Below are positions 1-9,450 of a stretch of DNA of 64,000 nt, piece after piece (the first letter of the stretch is position 1; every line of letters starts with the position of its first letter). The stretch lies in the NCBI RefSeq assembly GCF_900110925.1, contig NZ_FOFP01000004.1, positions 42,692-106,691 on the forward strand, given 5' to 3'. The notes beneath the pieces were generated by a model. That model ran no database searches. It saw only the letters and a program-made list of their open reading frames with translations, and was not told the DNA's origin. This DNA comes from Pseudomonas cuatrocienegasensis. Its GTDB lineage: Bacteria > Pseudomonadota > Gammaproteobacteria > Pseudomonadales > Pseudomonadaceae. Position numbers and translations under genes: made by a program.

Positions 1-266
1 GTGAACGCCAGGGCGGCGCGGTGTTGGGTCTGCTCGTGCATGCGCCCTTTGCGCGCATCGAAGTGCACGCGTACGTGGCTGCCGAGCGTCAGCAGAGCCT
101 GGGGCGCGAGGCCACGCAGGTGCTGTTCGGGCACCTCGAGAGTGTGTAGGTGAGGACGGTCCTCGGTCATCAAGCGGGCAACCTGCTGGGCGTGATCTAT
201 CGACCCCGATGCCGTGACACCAGGTAAAGCAGCCGATTCTGGCACAGCCGCAGGGGGTTGCGGCAA
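1..266 (-). CDS. Hypothetical protein, N-terminal part, runs off the left edge
   Basis: The minus strand is open from about 266 to the window edge with pseudomonad-like codon use. The only in-frame starts near the top are TTG at 266 (preceded directly by an in-frame stop) and GTG at 245; neither has a strong ribosome binding site. The readable part contains the stretch LTLGSHVRVHFDARKG but I do not recognise a family. It begins 22 bp after the stop of the EAL gene on the same strand, so the two may be co-transcribed. The start and the function are uncertain. Confidence 0.45.
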   Translation of the reverse strand, partial: MPQPPAAVPESAALPGVTASGSIDHAQQVARLMTEDRPHLHTLEVPEQHLRGLAPQALLTLGSHVRVHFDARKGRMHEQTQHRAALAF

Positions 267-288
267 TCAGTCGGGTTAAACCTGCTGC

Positions 289-1650
289 TCAACCGTTGCG
301 CTGTTTTACATAGGCCATAAAGGCTGCCAGCGGCACTGGTTTGCTAAACAGGTAACCCTGGTATGCCTGGCAGCCATTGCTGGCGAGAAACTGGCGCTGC
401 GCCTCGGTTTCCACGCCTTCGGCAATCACGTTCATACCCAGGCTATGGCCAAGGGCGATGACCGTGCGCACGATGGCTGTGCTGTTGGCATCGCTCGGCA
501 GATCGCAGATAAATGAGCGGTCGATCTTCAGGGTGCTCAGGGGCAGGCGTTTGAGGTGGCTCAGGGATGAGAATCCCGTGCCGAAGTCATCCAGCGAGAA
601 GCGTACGCCCTGGTCGACGAGGGCGGTCATCTTGCGGATCAGGTCGTCCATGTCCTGCACGATCAGGGTTTCGGTCAGCTCCAGTTCCAGATGCTGGGCG
701 TCGATCCCGTAGGACCCGATCAACGTCAGGACGCCGCTAACGAACTCTGGCCGGCGCAGCTGCTTCTGACTGATGTTCACCGCCAGACCCAGGTTGCCGT
801 AACGCGGGTCCACCTTCCAGGCTTGCAGCTGGGCGCAGGTTTGCGCCAGCACCCACTGGCCAATCGGGATAATCAGCCCGGTTTTTTCCGCGTGGGCGAT
901 GAATTCGCCAGGAGGGATAAGGCCGCGTTGAGGGTGTTGCCAGCGGATCAGCACCTCGGCGCCGGTCACCTGGTCGTGGCTGTTCAGCTGCGCCTGGTAA
1001 TACAGCACAAACTGCTCCTCGCGCAGGGCCGCGCGCAAGTCGCTGTCCAGTGCCGAGCGCTCGGCGGCATCGCTTTGCAGAATATGCAGCAGGGTAAAGA
1101 GCATCGCCATTGCGGCAATACCTTGCACCCAGGAGCCGACCACCCGGACATCATCCGGCAAGCTGTAAGCGTAGGTCGGTGCCCAGGTCGAGGAGGCCAG
1201 GCCGGTAAACAGCAGCAGACACAGCAGTGCCGCGCCATAGCGCAGCCACATGGGCTCATCGCGAAAAGCCATCAGCGCCGCCACGGCGACTGGCAGCAGG
1301 TACAGGTGGGTCGCGCGGGGCGCAACGGCGTTGGGTGGGTCCAGGAGCAGGGTCATGCCAACGATGATCACGATCACGGTACCGAACAGCAGCAGGTTGG
1401 CCTGGCGCGCATAGTTGCGCAGGGTCAGCAGCAACACGCCAAGGCCGCAGGCAATCAGCAGCACGTCCATCAGTACGATGCTCCAGGCACCGCGCAGGCT
1501 GAATACGCAGGCCCAGAACACACCCATCACGATCATCACCAAGCTCGCCAACAAACGCATGCGTCGCTCGCGGCGCTGACCGATCAAGGCAAGATCGCGC
1601 GCCTGCCAGAGCTGCAGCAGATGCTGGAAAAACGTGGACAGGACGCTCAT
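289..1650 (-). CDS. Membrane-anchored EAL-domain c-di-GMP phosphodiesterase
   Basis: 453 residues. The N-terminal ~195 residues hold five or six hydrophobic membrane segments with no recognisable sensor fold. From ~205 to the end lies an EAL domain whose catalytic signature is intact: EVLIRW (the EAL motif), NIS, ELTET, DDFGTG, LKIDRSF, EGVET and the C-terminal QGYLFSKP. There is no GGDEF domain, so the expected activity is hydrolysis of c-di-GMP to pGpG at the inner membrane. It lies about 2.7 kb from the end of the alginate operon, whose Alg44 needs c-di-GMP; a functional link is inference only. Confidence 0.9.
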   Translation of the reverse strand: MSVLSTFFQHLLQLWQARDLALIGQRRERRMRLLASLVMIVMGVFWACVFSLRGAWSIVLMDVLLIACGLGVLLLTLRNYARQANLLLFGTVIVIIVGMTLLLDPPNAVAPRATHLYLLPVAVAALMAFRDEPMWLRYGAALLCLLLFTGLASSTWAPTYAYSLPDDVRVVGSWVQGIAAMAMLFTLLHILQSDAAERSALDSDLRAALREEQFVLYYQAQLNSHDQVTGAEVLIRWQHPQRGLIPPGEFIAHAEKTGLIIPIGQWVLAQTCAQLQAWKVDPRYGNLGLAVNISQKQLRRPEFVSGVLTLIGSYGIDAQHLELELTETLIVQDMDDLIRKMTALVDQGVRFSLDDFGTGFSSLSHLKRLPLSTLKIDRSFICDLPSDANSTAIVRTVIALGHSLGMNVIAEGVETEAQRQFLASNGCQAYQGYLFSKPVPLAAFMAYVKQRNG

Positions 1651-1826
1651 CGAAACTCCCGAAGTGGCCCGTTCAGTCTTGAGGAAGCTGAGCCGAATGC
1701 AAGGCGGGCGTTGTCTTTTTTGCCGTTCGCGGGTTGTCTATCCTGTACCTAAGCCCAGTGCGACCGCTCAGTCAGCACTTTACACTGACGTCTCGGCTAT
1801 AAGGCTGAGTCAGTGAGGAGTAGGCA

Positions 1827-2444
1827 TTGCGAAAGTGGTGGTTTGGCATGGTATTCGGTGCTCTGTGCAATGCGTTAGCGCTAGCCGCGCCGGTGTGCCC
1901 GGCTGGGCAGCAGCCGATTTGCGTGCTGGTGTGTTTCTGCGCGCCGGGTACGCCAGAGACCGAGGTCATGGCCGAGCAGGTTAGCCAGGCGGCGGCCGTG
2001 GCCTTGCAGCAGTGGTTGTTGCGTGCGCGTGAGGTGGCGGTGGCGCGAGGTGTGCAGCCAATGCCGTTGCATATTCGGGTGCAGCTTGAACCGTTCTACC
2101 CGGCCCATGTGCTGAATGCCGCGCGTTATCGCGTTGGCGGTGCCGAGGAGTTGAATGCGGCTAACGCGGTATTACAGAACCCGGATGTCAGTGCGGTGAC
2201 CTTGGTGGATGTGGTGATCTTCCGCCATGCCGCTGACGCCGAAGACAACCTGGTGCTCTGGGTGCACGAGCTGACCCATGTCGAGCAGTACCAGCAATGG
2301 GGCGTGGCGCAGTTCGCCGCGCGCTATATCCGCGATTACCAGTCAATCGAGGCGCCGGCCTACACCAAGCAGCGCGAGGTGGCCGAGGCGCTTGGCCTCA
2401 CCTCGGGGCGTATGCCTGAGCCGTTGCCATTGCTCCAGCAGTAG
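1827..2444 (+). CDS. Secreted HELTH-motif protein, DUF4157-like putative metallopeptidase
   Basis: 205 residues. The start is taken as TTG at 1827 because GAGGAG lies 6 nt upstream; ATG at 1848 is an alternative. An N-terminal hydrophobic signal peptide (about residues 1-22) is followed by a Cys-rich stretch (CPAGQQPICVLVCFCAPG). Around residue 148 there is WVHELTHVEQYQ, an HExxH zinc-binding motif as in the DUF4157 group. That family often contains inactive or toxin-associated members, so protease activity is not assured. It is monocistronic and convergent with the small membrane gene to its right. Confidence 0.7.
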   Translation: MRKWWFGMVFGALCNALALAAPVCPAGQQPICVLVCFCAPGTPETEVMAEQVSQAAAVALQQWLLRAREVAVARGVQPMPLHIRVQLEPFYPAHVLNAARYRVGGAEELNAANAVLQNPDVSAVTLVDVVIFRHAADAEDNLVLWVHELTHVEQYQQWGVAQFAARYIRDYQSIEAPAYTKQREVAEALGLTSGRMPEPLPLLQQ

Positions 2445-2456
2445 CTGCGATGCGCT

Positions 2457-2801
2457 TTAACGCCGTTTGACGACTGCCAGCCAGGCGCACAGCGGATAGC
2501 AGGCGTAGTGCACGGCGAGGATCAGCAGGCCCATTGGGCTGGGGTCGTCCTTGATCAGCATCATGCCGAGCAGGCCTAAGTAGAGCAGGCCAAGGCCGCC
2601 GCCATAGAGGACGACCAGTTGCCAGCCTTCGCTCGGTTCAGGGCGGCGCGCCTGTCGCCAGTTGAACCACAGGGCCATGCCGGCGGCGACTGCGGCGGCG
2701 ATCACTAGGGTGGTCAGCGGCCCGCCCAGGCGCACGAAGGTGCGCAGCAGCAAGTTGAGTATCACGACGGCAGCGATGCCGCTCAGCGCCAGGCGGATCA
2801 T
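2457..2801 (-). CDS. Small inner-membrane protein
   Basis: 114 residues with four likely membrane segments (about 4-20, 30-46, 62-82 and 90-108) and a basic C-terminus (VVKRR). No catalytic motif is visible and I cannot assign a family. Its start lies 7 bp from the stop of the upstream SDR gene on the same strand, so the two form a likely two-gene unit. Confidence 0.65.
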   Translation of the reverse strand: MIRLALSGIAAVVILNLLLRTFVRLGGPLTTLVIAAAVAAGMALWFNWRQARRPEPSEGWQLVVLYGGGLGLLYLGLLGMMLIKDDPSPMGLLILAVHYACYPLCAWLAVVKRR

Positions 2802-2808
2802 GCTTTGC

Positions 2809-3636
2809 TCACAGGGTGCGGTCTAAGCCGAAGCGCTTTTTCAGAACGCGTTCGAGCAGGGCCTTGGGCAGCATCGCCAGCAGCGGCAGGGCGCGGCTGC
2901 CGTTACCAATGCGCAGCAGGCGCGGCGGTTTGTTGCTTTGTACGGCGGCGAGCAGGTTGCGGGCGAAGTGGCTGGCTGGAGTGGGGTTGTCCTGGGAGGC
3001 GCGGGCACGGGCGCGGATACCTTCGCGGATCGGCCACCAGGGCGAGCCTTCGTCGAGCAACTGCTCGGCCTCGCGGCTGGCGTTGGCGCCGAAGCTGGAG
3101 GCAATGGCGCCGGGCTGCACTTCCATCACGTCGATGGCGAAGGGCGCCAGTTCCATGCGCAGGGCGTCCGAGAGGGCATGCACGGCGGCCTTGGATGCGC
3201 AGTAGGCGCCGGCGAAGGGGGTGACCAGAACGCTGGAGACACTGCCAATATTCACCACCAGGCCTTTGTTGCGGCGCAGATGGGCGAAGCAGGCGCGGGT
3301 GACGCCGACGAGGGCGAATACGTTGGTCTCGAACTGCCGGCGCATGGCTTCGGCACCGCCGTCGAGCAGCGGTCCCATGGCGCCGTAGCCAGCGTTGTTG
3401 ATCAGTACGTCGAGGCCACTTTCGGCTTCGTCCAGGCGCGCGACCAACTGGGCCAGTTCGGCCGGATTGTTGACGTCCAGGGCTATGGCAGTAAAACCGG
3501 CTGCTTCAAGTGCAGCCAGGTCTTCGGCCTTGCGTGCCGTTGCCCAGACGCGGTAACCCGCCTGCTGAAACTCAGTGGCCAGGGCACGGCCAATGCCGCT
3601 GGAGCATCCGGTGATCAGGGCGACAGGCTGGGTCAT
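2809..3636 (-). CDS. Short-chain dehydrogenase/reductase (classical SDR)
   Basis: 275 residues, the usual classical SDR length. Visible motifs are the cofactor loop GCSSGIG (residues ~10-16), NNAG (~85), the catalytic Ser in NIGSVSS, and YCASK (Tyr and Lys of the active site, ~155). Arg residues after the second strand (ARKAEDL) favour NADP(H). The C-terminal half is basic and ends KKRFGLDRTL. The substrate cannot be read from sequence. It is followed closely by a small membrane protein gene. Confidence 0.85.
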   Translation of the reverse strand: MTQPVALITGCSSGIGRALATEFQQAGYRVWATARKAEDLAALEAAGFTAIALDVNNPAELAQLVARLDEAESGLDVLINNAGYGAMGPLLDGGAEAMRRQFETNVFALVGVTRACFAHLRRNKGLVVNIGSVSSVLVTPFAGAYCASKAAVHALSDALRMELAPFAIDVMEVQPGAIASSFGANASREAEQLLDEGSPWWPIREGIRARARASQDNPTPASHFARNLLAAVQSNKPPRLLRIGNGSRALPLLAMLPKALLERVLKKRFGLDRTL

Positions 3637-3693
3637 GGGTTAGGTTCCTTGTGGGCGGGCTGGTAGTGCAACACGACTAATCTATCGCGTTTT

Positions 3694-3768
3694 GTGGGAG
3701 GGGCGGGCGGCATCCCGCTTTAGGCGTGATTGACTCTTAAAGCGTCGCGGCTAAGGCTCCTCCCACAC
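3694..3768. repeat. REP doublet (imperfect inverted pair)
   Basis: A GTGGGAGGGGC half is followed, about 45 bp later, by GTCGCGGCTAAGGCTCCTCCCAC in inverse orientation. The second half matches the palindrome units at 38584, 45566 and 46816, so this belongs to the same REP/REPIN family. It sits between two genes both read on the minus strand. Confidence 0.7.
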
Positions 3769-3793
3769 ACCTCGTCGATATCTGGCATCGGCG

Positions 3794-4258
3794 CTAGCGG
3801 CTAAAACTGCCTTGCACACGCTCGGCCCGGAACTGCAGGGTCTCGGCGCGGTAACCGCTGCGCAGGGTTGGCAGGGGCTGGCAGGATTGCCAGCTGGAGC
3901 CGGGCAAGAGTTCGCCGGGGCCGCTGTAACGTGGGGATTCGTAGAGGCGTTCAGCCAGATTGATGGTGTCGCCGGGACGGTAGGCGGCGACCTGCCAGTG
4001 CAGTTCGAGCAGTGCGGCGCTGCTGCCGTTTTTCAGTTCGACGGACAGCGGACGGTCAGCGGGGCAGTCCGTGGGCGCGTAGTTGAGGCGCAGTTCGAGG
4101 TGGGCCAGGTGACGGTTCTCGCGGCTTTCCTGCCAAAGCACCCAACTGGCGACCAGGCCCAGGCCAACCAGGGCGGCCAGGGTGATGGGCAGGGCTTTGC
4201 TGGGATAGCGGATCAGCAGGATCAGCCAGCTCAGTACCAGTATTGCGCCGTACAGCAT
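3794..4258 (-). CDS. Membrane-anchored protein of unknown function
   Basis: 154 residues. Two membrane segments (about 3-17 and 23-43) are followed by a ~110-residue soluble part that looks like a small beta-sandwich (LELRLNYAPTDCPADRPLSVEL and later strands), with two Cys residues (CP, SCQ) that may pair in the periplasm. The orientation suggests an anchored periplasmic domain. It lies just beyond the alginate operon on the same strand, separated by a GC-rich hairpin, and is not part of known alginate machinery. Confidence 0.65.
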   Translation of the reverse strand: MLYGAILVLSWLILLIRYPSKALPITLAALVGLGLVASWVLWQESRENRHLAHLELRLNYAPTDCPADRPLSVELKNGSSAALLELHWQVAAYRPGDTINLAERLYESPRYSGPGELLPGSSWQSCQPLPTLRSGYRAETLQFRAERVQGSFSR

Positions 4259-4354
4259 GGGCAGCTCCTGTGTAGAGGGATGGGTTCATCCTACACAAGC
4301 TGTGCCCTGGGGTCTGCCGACCATATGGCCGACAGTGCCTGAGAGGCAGTAGAG

Positions 4355-4376
4355 GCCCGCCCGGCAAGGGGCGGGC
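4355..4376 (-). terminator. Candidate terminator after algA
   Basis: An 8-bp GC stem (GCCCGCCC with GGGCGGGC) around a 6-nt loop starts 7 bp past the algA stop. No T-run follows it, so it could be a 3' stabilising hairpin rather than an intrinsic terminator. Confidence 0.45.
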
Positions 4377-4383
4377 GAGTGTT

Positions 4384-5826
4384 TCAACGTGCTGCGATCT
4401 GCACGACTTCGACGTTATCGGTACGCCCGTAAACGTCCTCGAAACGTTCGATGTCGTCTTCACCGAGGTAACCGCCGGACTGCACCTCGATGATCTCCAG
4501 CGGAATCTTGCCTGGGTTACTCAGGCGGTGCACGGAGGTCATGGGGATGTAGGTCGACTGGTTTTCGGTGAGCAGGAAGGTCTTGTCGTCGCAGGTGACC
4601 TCAGCCGTACCGGAGACCACGATCCAGTGTTCGGCACGGTGATGGTGCATCTGCAGCGACAGCTGCGCGCCGGGCTTGACGGTGATGCGCTTGACCTGGA
4701 AGCGTCCGCCGGTGTCCACCGAGTCGTAGGAGCCCCACGGACGGTAGACCTCGCAGTGGTTCTGGGTTTCGCTGCGGCCCTGGGCGTCGAGTTGGTTGAC
4801 CACGGTTTTGACGTCCTGCACGCGGTCCTTGTGGGCAATCATCATGGCGTCTTTGGTTTCCACCACCACGATGTCGTCCAGGCCAATCACCGAGACCAGT
4901 TTGCCGTTGCCATGCACCAGGCAGTTGCGGCTGTCGTGCACGGTGACGTCGCCTTTGGTGACGTTGCCGTTGGCATCCTTGGCATGCACGTCCCAGATCG
5001 ACGACCAACTGCCGACGTCGTTCCAGCCGGCGTTCAGCGGTACTACGCAGGCCCGGTTGGTGCGCTCCATCACGGCATAGTCGATGGAGTTGTCCGGGCA
5101 GCATTCGAAGGTGGCCACATCGATGTTGACGGTGTCGCCATCGGTTTCGCTGCGTTCCAGGGCCAGCAGGCAGGTGTCGTAGATATCCGGCTCGTGGCGC
5201 TGCAGCTCTTCCAGGTAACGGCTGGCGCGGAACAGGAACATGCCACTGTTCCAGAAGTAGTCGCCACTGGCGACGAACTCGCGGGCGCGGGCTTCATCAG
5301 GCTTTTCAACGAACCGCTGCACGCGGATAACGCCCTCAGGCAGGGCGTCATCGGCCACCGACTTGATGTAGCCATAGCCGGTTTCCGGGCGGGTAGCGGG
5401 GATGCCGAACAGCACCATCTCGCCTTTCTCGGCGGTTTCACGCGCCAGGTTCAGAGCTTTCTGGAAGGCCGGCTGGTCTTCGATCACGTGGTCGGCGGGC
5501 AGCACCAGCATCAGCTCGTCGCGGCCCTGGCCTACCAGCTTCATCGCGGCCATGGCCACCGCCGGGGCGGTGTTGCGGCCGAAGGGTTCGAGCAGCAGGG
5601 CTTGGGACGCCAGGTTCTGCGCCTGCAGCTGTTCCTGGACGATAAAACGGTGCTCCTTGTTGCACACCAGGATAGGCGGCTGGATGCCATCGAACGCCAG
5701 GCGTTTGAGGGTCTGCTGGAACAGCGTGTCGGTGCCGGTCAGGGCGAGGAACTGCTTGGGGTATTGCTTGCGCGAAAGAGGCCAGAGTCGCGAGCCGCTG
5801 CCACCGGAAAGAATTACTGGGATCAT
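4384..5826 (-). CDS. algA: Mannose-6-phosphate isomerase / GDP-mannose pyrophosphorylase AlgA
   Basis: 480 residues, the family length. Start at 5826: AGGAGA lies upstream and the protein then begins with the expected MIPVILSGGSGSRLWPLS nucleotidyltransferase signature; a longer open frame up to 5994 is not supported. The N-terminal ~340 residues are the GDP-mannose pyrophosphorylase domain (GSGSRLW, FVEKPD, NAGWNDVGSW). The C-terminal ~120 residues are the type II phosphomannose isomerase cupin with metal ligands in QMHHHRAEHW. It makes the GDP-mannose that AlgD oxidises. It is the last gene of the operon, separated from algF by 164 bp containing hairpins. Confidence 0.97.
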   Translation of the reverse strand: MIPVILSGGSGSRLWPLSRKQYPKQFLALTGTDTLFQQTLKRLAFDGIQPPILVCNKEHRFIVQEQLQAQNLASQALLLEPFGRNTAPAVAMAAMKLVGQGRDELMLVLPADHVIEDQPAFQKALNLARETAEKGEMVLFGIPATRPETGYGYIKSVADDALPEGVIRVQRFVEKPDEARAREFVASGDYFWNSGMFLFRASRYLEELQRHEPDIYDTCLLALERSETDGDTVNIDVATFECCPDNSIDYAVMERTNRACVVPLNAGWNDVGSWSSIWDVHAKDANGNVTKGDVTVHDSRNCLVHGNGKLVSVIGLDDIVVVETKDAMMIAHKDRVQDVKTVVNQLDAQGRSETQNHCEVYRPWGSYDSVDTGGRFQVKRITVKPGAQLSLQMHHHRAEHWIVVSGTAEVTCDDKTFLLTENQSTYIPMTSVHRLSNPGKIPLEIIEVQSGGYLGEDDIERFEDVYGRTDNVEVVQIAAR

Positions 5827-5860
5827 GTCGATTCTCCTGACGCGTTCAATGCATTCGGTT

Positions 5861-5910
5861 GGGCTCCCCGCGGATGCGGGAAGCCCCTGCTGCCCTGCCG
5901 GTTGGGCAGG
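5861..5910. other. Two adjacent hairpins in the algF-algA gap
   Basis: Between algF and algA there are two GC-rich inverted repeats: GGGCTCCCCGC...GCGGGAAGCCC (5861-5886) and CCCTGCC/GGCAGGG (about 5892-5910). Neither is followed by a U-run on the operon strand. They could stabilise or process the mRNA, or attenuate algA. Confidence 0.5.
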
Positions 5911-5990
5911 GGGAACCTCTCCATTGCGTCCCTGCGTGGGGGCGCTGTTCTTGTGCTCGTGCGGACATCGTTTAGACAAAAAAACGGGTA

Positions 5991-6638
5991 TCAATCTGTA
6001 CGTGCCGGGCGCTTGACCCAGACCGGCGAACGCTGCTCGCCGCTGCCGGTGATGTAGAGCGCCACGACTTCGCCGCGGGCCAGGGTCACGGGCTTGAGGT
6101 CACTGATCTTGCGGTCGCCATCGAACAACGCCAGGCTGATCTTGACCGGGTTGACCTCGCGCTCGCCGCTGCCGTTCGGTGCCACGGCCTCGACCACGGC
6201 GGCCTTGCCGTCGGCGGTTTTCAGGCTGAGCGGGCTGTCGGACAGGTTCTGCACGCGTAGCAGGGCTTTCTGCTTGTTGTTGAAGGGCGCCTCGGGCACC
6301 AGTTTCGGCGCGCTGCCGGCCTGGTTGACCAGGGTGTAGTAATGGTCGGCTTCCAGGGTCACTGGCAGGGTGGTGTTGCCCACCTGGGCGCTGTAGCTGC
6401 CGGCGGGCAGGTAGCTGAAATCACTGGAACCCAGGGGCGCGATGTCGTTCAGCGCGGTGTTGCCGACGCTGACATCGAGCTCGCTGTTGCCCGCGTTGTA
6501 GGCGCGCACGAAGGCTGAGCCCTTGGGCGCATTCGGGGCGTACAGGCCACCTTCGCCGGCCAGGCTGGGCAGGCTGGCAAGGCCCAGGGAAAGGGCGACG
6601 GCGCAGGACATCCAGCTGCGTTGGGTGTGTCGGGTCAT
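5991..6638 (-). CDS. algF: Alginate O-acetylation protein AlgF
   Basis: 215 residues, matching AlgF. Start at 6638 is set by GGAGGA 5 nt upstream. A signal peptide (about residues 1-28, ending SLAGEG) exports it to the periplasm, followed by a beta-rich region (YAPNAPKGSAFVRAYNAGN). In characterised pseudomonads AlgF acts with AlgI, AlgJ and AlgX in O-acetylation of polymannuronate. It lies downstream of algJ, as in other alginate operons. Confidence 0.93.
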   Translation of the reverse strand: MTRHTQRSWMSCAVALSLGLASLPSLAGEGGLYAPNAPKGSAFVRAYNAGNSELDVSVGNTALNDIAPLGSSDFSYLPAGSYSAQVGNTTLPVTLEADHYYTLVNQAGSAPKLVPEAPFNNKQKALLRVQNLSDSPLSLKTADGKAAVVEAVAPNGSGEREVNPVKISLALFDGDRKISDLKPVTLARGEVVALYITGSGEQRSPVWVKRPARTD

Positions 6639-6712
6639 GGTGTTCCTCCATTGGGTGGTTCAAGGCTGCTAAGCCGTTGTTGGGTGAGCGGCGTGCCGCT
6701 CGGCTTTGTTCG

Positions 6713-7861
6713 TCAGGGGTTGTTGGCCAAACGTTGCGTTGCCGGGGTCGCCTTTAGGGTGGCGACCCAGTCGGCATCGAAGCCGCTGAGGTCAGGAGCC
6801 ATCGGCAGGTAGCGCTCGGGGAACTCCCAGATCACCACCTGCGGTGCGCCTTGTTCTAGGGCATCGCTGTTCAGGTACTTGAGCATCGGCACGATTGGCC
6901 CTTGGCCGTCTTCGGCGTAATTGGCCAGGTCGCGCTGCAGGTGTTCGCGCAGGGCACCCTCGAAGTTCCAGTTGGGGTTGGCGCTGTAACTGGTGCCCAC
7001 CAGGGCCACCGGGATTTGGTTATCGGCGAACAGCGCGTCGGCACTTTCCGGGTTATCGGTGACGCCTTCGGCCGGGTGGGTATCGCGGCGTTGCAGGCGG
7101 TCCTGCTCGGGCATCAGCGTGCTGAACAGCGGGTCCATGGGCAGGAAGCTGGTGAGGTCGCCCTTGTAGCGCTGCTCGGCGCGGGGTTGGGTCACGTAAG
7201 TCTGGGCTTCACCGTTGAGGCGCACGCTGGCCTGCACCGCATCGGCCAGGGCACGGGCGACCAGGTCAGCGCCCTGGGGGGTCCAGTGGGTGTCGGTACG
7301 CAGGAACAGCGCCCCGTCATCCTTGGCCGGCTGCAAGCGGGCAAGCAAGTCCGGCGCATTCAGCCCGGCCTGGCGCACGGCCTGGTGGAACTGCTCATAC
7401 AGCGCCTGGTGTTGGCTGCTGACAGCGTGCTCGCCGACGAACTCGGGATAGAGGCGGCGTTTGGCCGGGACGATGGCCAGCACCAACTGCACGTCATGCC
7501 GGGCCAGCTCGTCGCGTACCCCGCGGATGATCGCCAGGTTGTCGCGCTGGTGCTGCTCGCCGCCGGCCACCGGGTTGAATTCCTCGTCGGTGTAGAGCCA
7601 GTCGCGCTCACCGACCACGACGCCCGGCCGGCCTTCACCGAACAGCAGGTAGTCCAGGGCGGCCCAGACGTTGGTGCCGATGTCCTTGACCGGAAACTGC
7701 TTGTCGTAGTGCTGCTCGAAGGTCTTGGCCAGGCCGCCATCGAGCACGCTGATGGTGGGCGGCAACTGGTAGCTGGCGAAGCTGCGCAGCGACCAGATAA
7801 ACAGCAGGCCGAGCACACCCAGGAACAGGGCGATATAGAGTTTGCGTAGCTGACGGGTCAT
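6713..7861 (-). CDS. algJ: Alginate O-acetyltransferase AlgJ
   Basis: 382 residues. It has an N-terminal signal anchor (about residues 8-28) and an SGNH-hydrolase-like catalytic domain. The family's triad is visible as DTHWTPQG (Asp and His) near residue 190 and the nucleophile Ser in GTSYS near residue 285. It works in the periplasm with AlgI, AlgF and AlgX. Its start is 11 bp from the algI stop, so the two are tightly coupled. Confidence 0.95.
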   Translation of the reverse strand: MTRQLRKLYIALFLGVLGLLFIWSLRSFASYQLPPTISVLDGGLAKTFEQHYDKQFPVKDIGTNVWAALDYLLFGEGRPGVVVGERDWLYTDEEFNPVAGGEQHQRDNLAIIRGVRDELARHDVQLVLAIVPAKRRLYPEFVGEHAVSSQHQALYEQFHQAVRQAGLNAPDLLARLQPAKDDGALFLRTDTHWTPQGADLVARALADAVQASVRLNGEAQTYVTQPRAEQRYKGDLTSFLPMDPLFSTLMPEQDRLQRRDTHPAEGVTDNPESADALFADNQIPVALVGTSYSANPNWNFEGALREHLQRDLANYAEDGQGPIVPMLKYLNSDALEQGAPQVVIWEFPERYLPMAPDLSGFDADWVATLKATPATQRLANNP

Positions 7862-7872
7862 GGTCGCCTCAC

Positions 7873-9408
7873 TCAGAACTGGAAGTAGAGGAAAGGGCTG
7901 AAGCTTTGTGCCGAGAGCTTCAGCACCGAGGCGCAGAACAGCACCAGCAGTAGCGCACGCACGGCATAGCGCGGTATGGCAGCGCTCCAGCTCGGTGCCT
8001 GAACCTGTACGGCGCCGCCGGCGACCACCAGGCCAGCGTCGTCACCCGGTACGGCCTTGACCATGCGCGGCTGCGCGGTGGCCGGGCCGTCGGCGCGGCT
8101 GTCGTTACTCTGGCGGTTGTGCCGGTAGAACTGGCGCAGGCCGCAGAACGCCAGTACCGCATAGGCCAGTACCAGGGTGGCGATCTGCAGGTCGGTAACC
8201 TGCGCGGCGTTGAGCTCGCTCAAGGCCCAGCCGTTGAAGCTGAACAGGGCGGCGTACATGCGCCAGGCCACGTCGAGGTTTTCCGCGCGGAAGATCACCC
8301 AGCCGAGCATCACCAGGAAGAAGGTGAAAGCCCATTTCAGCGGGTTGATGACCTTGGGCGCAGCGTTGACCCCCAGTGCGCGCTCGATGGCCAGCCAGGC
8401 ACCGTGCCAGGCGCCCCAGATCAGAAAGGTCCAGTTGGCGCCGTGCCAGAAACCGCCCAGCAGCATGGTCAGAAACAGGTTGCGGTAGGTGTTGAAGGTA
8501 CCTTTACGGTTACCGCCCAGGGGCACGTACAGGTAGTCGCGCAGCCAGGTGGAGAGGCTGATGTGCCAGCGCCGCCAGAACTCGGTGATCGACTGGCTGA
8601 TGTAGGGCTGGTTGAAGTTTTCCATAAAGCGGAAACCCATCATCAGCCCCAAACCGATGGCCATGTCGCTGTAGCCGGAGAAGTCGAAATACAGCTGCGC
8701 GGTGTAGGCGATCATGCCCAGCCAGGCATCACCGGTGCTGGGGTTTTCCAGGGCGAAGCAGTGGTCGACCAATGGCGCCAGGCTGTCGGCGATAAAGACC
8801 TTTTTCACAAAGCCCTGCATAAAGCGCGTGGCGCCTTCGCTGAACTTGTCGACGCTGTGGGTGCGGTCGGTGAACTGGTCGGCCAGATCCTTGTAGCGCA
8901 GCACCGGCCCGGCAATCAGTTGCGGGAACAGGGCAATAAACGCCGCGAAGTTGATCAGGTTTTCCGTGGGCTTGGTGTCGCCGCGGTAGACGTCGATCAG
9001 GTAGCTGATGGATTGGAAAATGTAGAAGGAAATCCCAATCGGCAGGATCACGTGGGTCAACAGGAACGGCTCGAAGCCGGCGGCTTCCAGGGCTGCGTTG
9101 ATATTGGCCATGCCGAAGTTGGCGTACTTGAAGTAGGCCAGGGTCGCCAGGTTGCCGACCACGCCCCACAGCACCCAGCGCTGTGCGGCTTTGCTGCCGA
9201 TTCCGGCGCGGTCGATACGTAAGCCGAAGATGTAGTTCCACAGGGTCACGGCGACGAAAAGCAGGAGGAAGTCCACCCGCCACCAGGCGTAGAACAAGTA
9301 GCTGCCGATCAGGATCAGCAGGTTGCGGTAGCGGTTACTGCTCAGGTAGTACAGGCCGAGAAAGATCGGCAGGAACAGGAACAGGAACACATTGGATGAA
9401 AAGACCAT
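7873..9408 (-). CDS. algI: Alginate O-acetyltransferase AlgI (MBOAT)
   Basis: 511 residues. Start at 9408: GGAG lies upstream and the protein begins MVFSSNVFLFLFLPIF as in AlgI; the open frame to 9477 is extra. It is a polytopic MBOAT-family membrane protein with the signature FWHGANWTF near residue 320, containing the catalytic His. It passes acetyl groups across the inner membrane for AlgJ/AlgX. The last ~70 residues include a low-complexity insert (around QSNDSRADGPATAQPR) before the final membrane segment. Confidence 0.95.
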   Translation of the reverse strand: MVFSSNVFLFLFLPIFLGLYYLSSNRYRNLLILIGSYLFYAWWRVDFLLLFVAVTLWNYIFGLRIDRAGIGSKAAQRWVLWGVVGNLATLAYFKYANFGMANINAALEAAGFEPFLLTHVILPIGISFYIFQSISYLIDVYRGDTKPTENLINFAAFIALFPQLIAGPVLRYKDLADQFTDRTHSVDKFSEGATRFMQGFVKKVFIADSLAPLVDHCFALENPSTGDAWLGMIAYTAQLYFDFSGYSDMAIGLGLMMGFRFMENFNQPYISQSITEFWRRWHISLSTWLRDYLYVPLGGNRKGTFNTYRNLFLTMLLGGFWHGANWTFLIWGAWHGAWLAIERALGVNAAPKVINPLKWAFTFFLVMLGWVIFRAENLDVAWRMYAALFSFNGWALSELNAAQVTDLQIATLVLAYAVLAFCGLRQFYRHNRQSNDSRADGPATAQPRMVKAVPGDDAGLVVAGGAVQVQAPSWSAAIPRYAVRALLLVLFCASVLKLSAQSFSPFLYFQF

Positions 9409-9450
9409 CCTGGATCTCCGGTGAGTCACACGGGGGATAAGCCCCCCATT

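Noticed and set aside
691..1752. Long + strand ORF of 353 codons
   Set aside because: Antisense shadow of the EAL gene, with Gln/His/Ala-rich composition and no domain; typical in high-GC DNA.
4528..6057. 509-codon + strand ORF opposite algA
   Set aside because: Composition and frame relationship show a shadow of algA; no ribosome site or motif.
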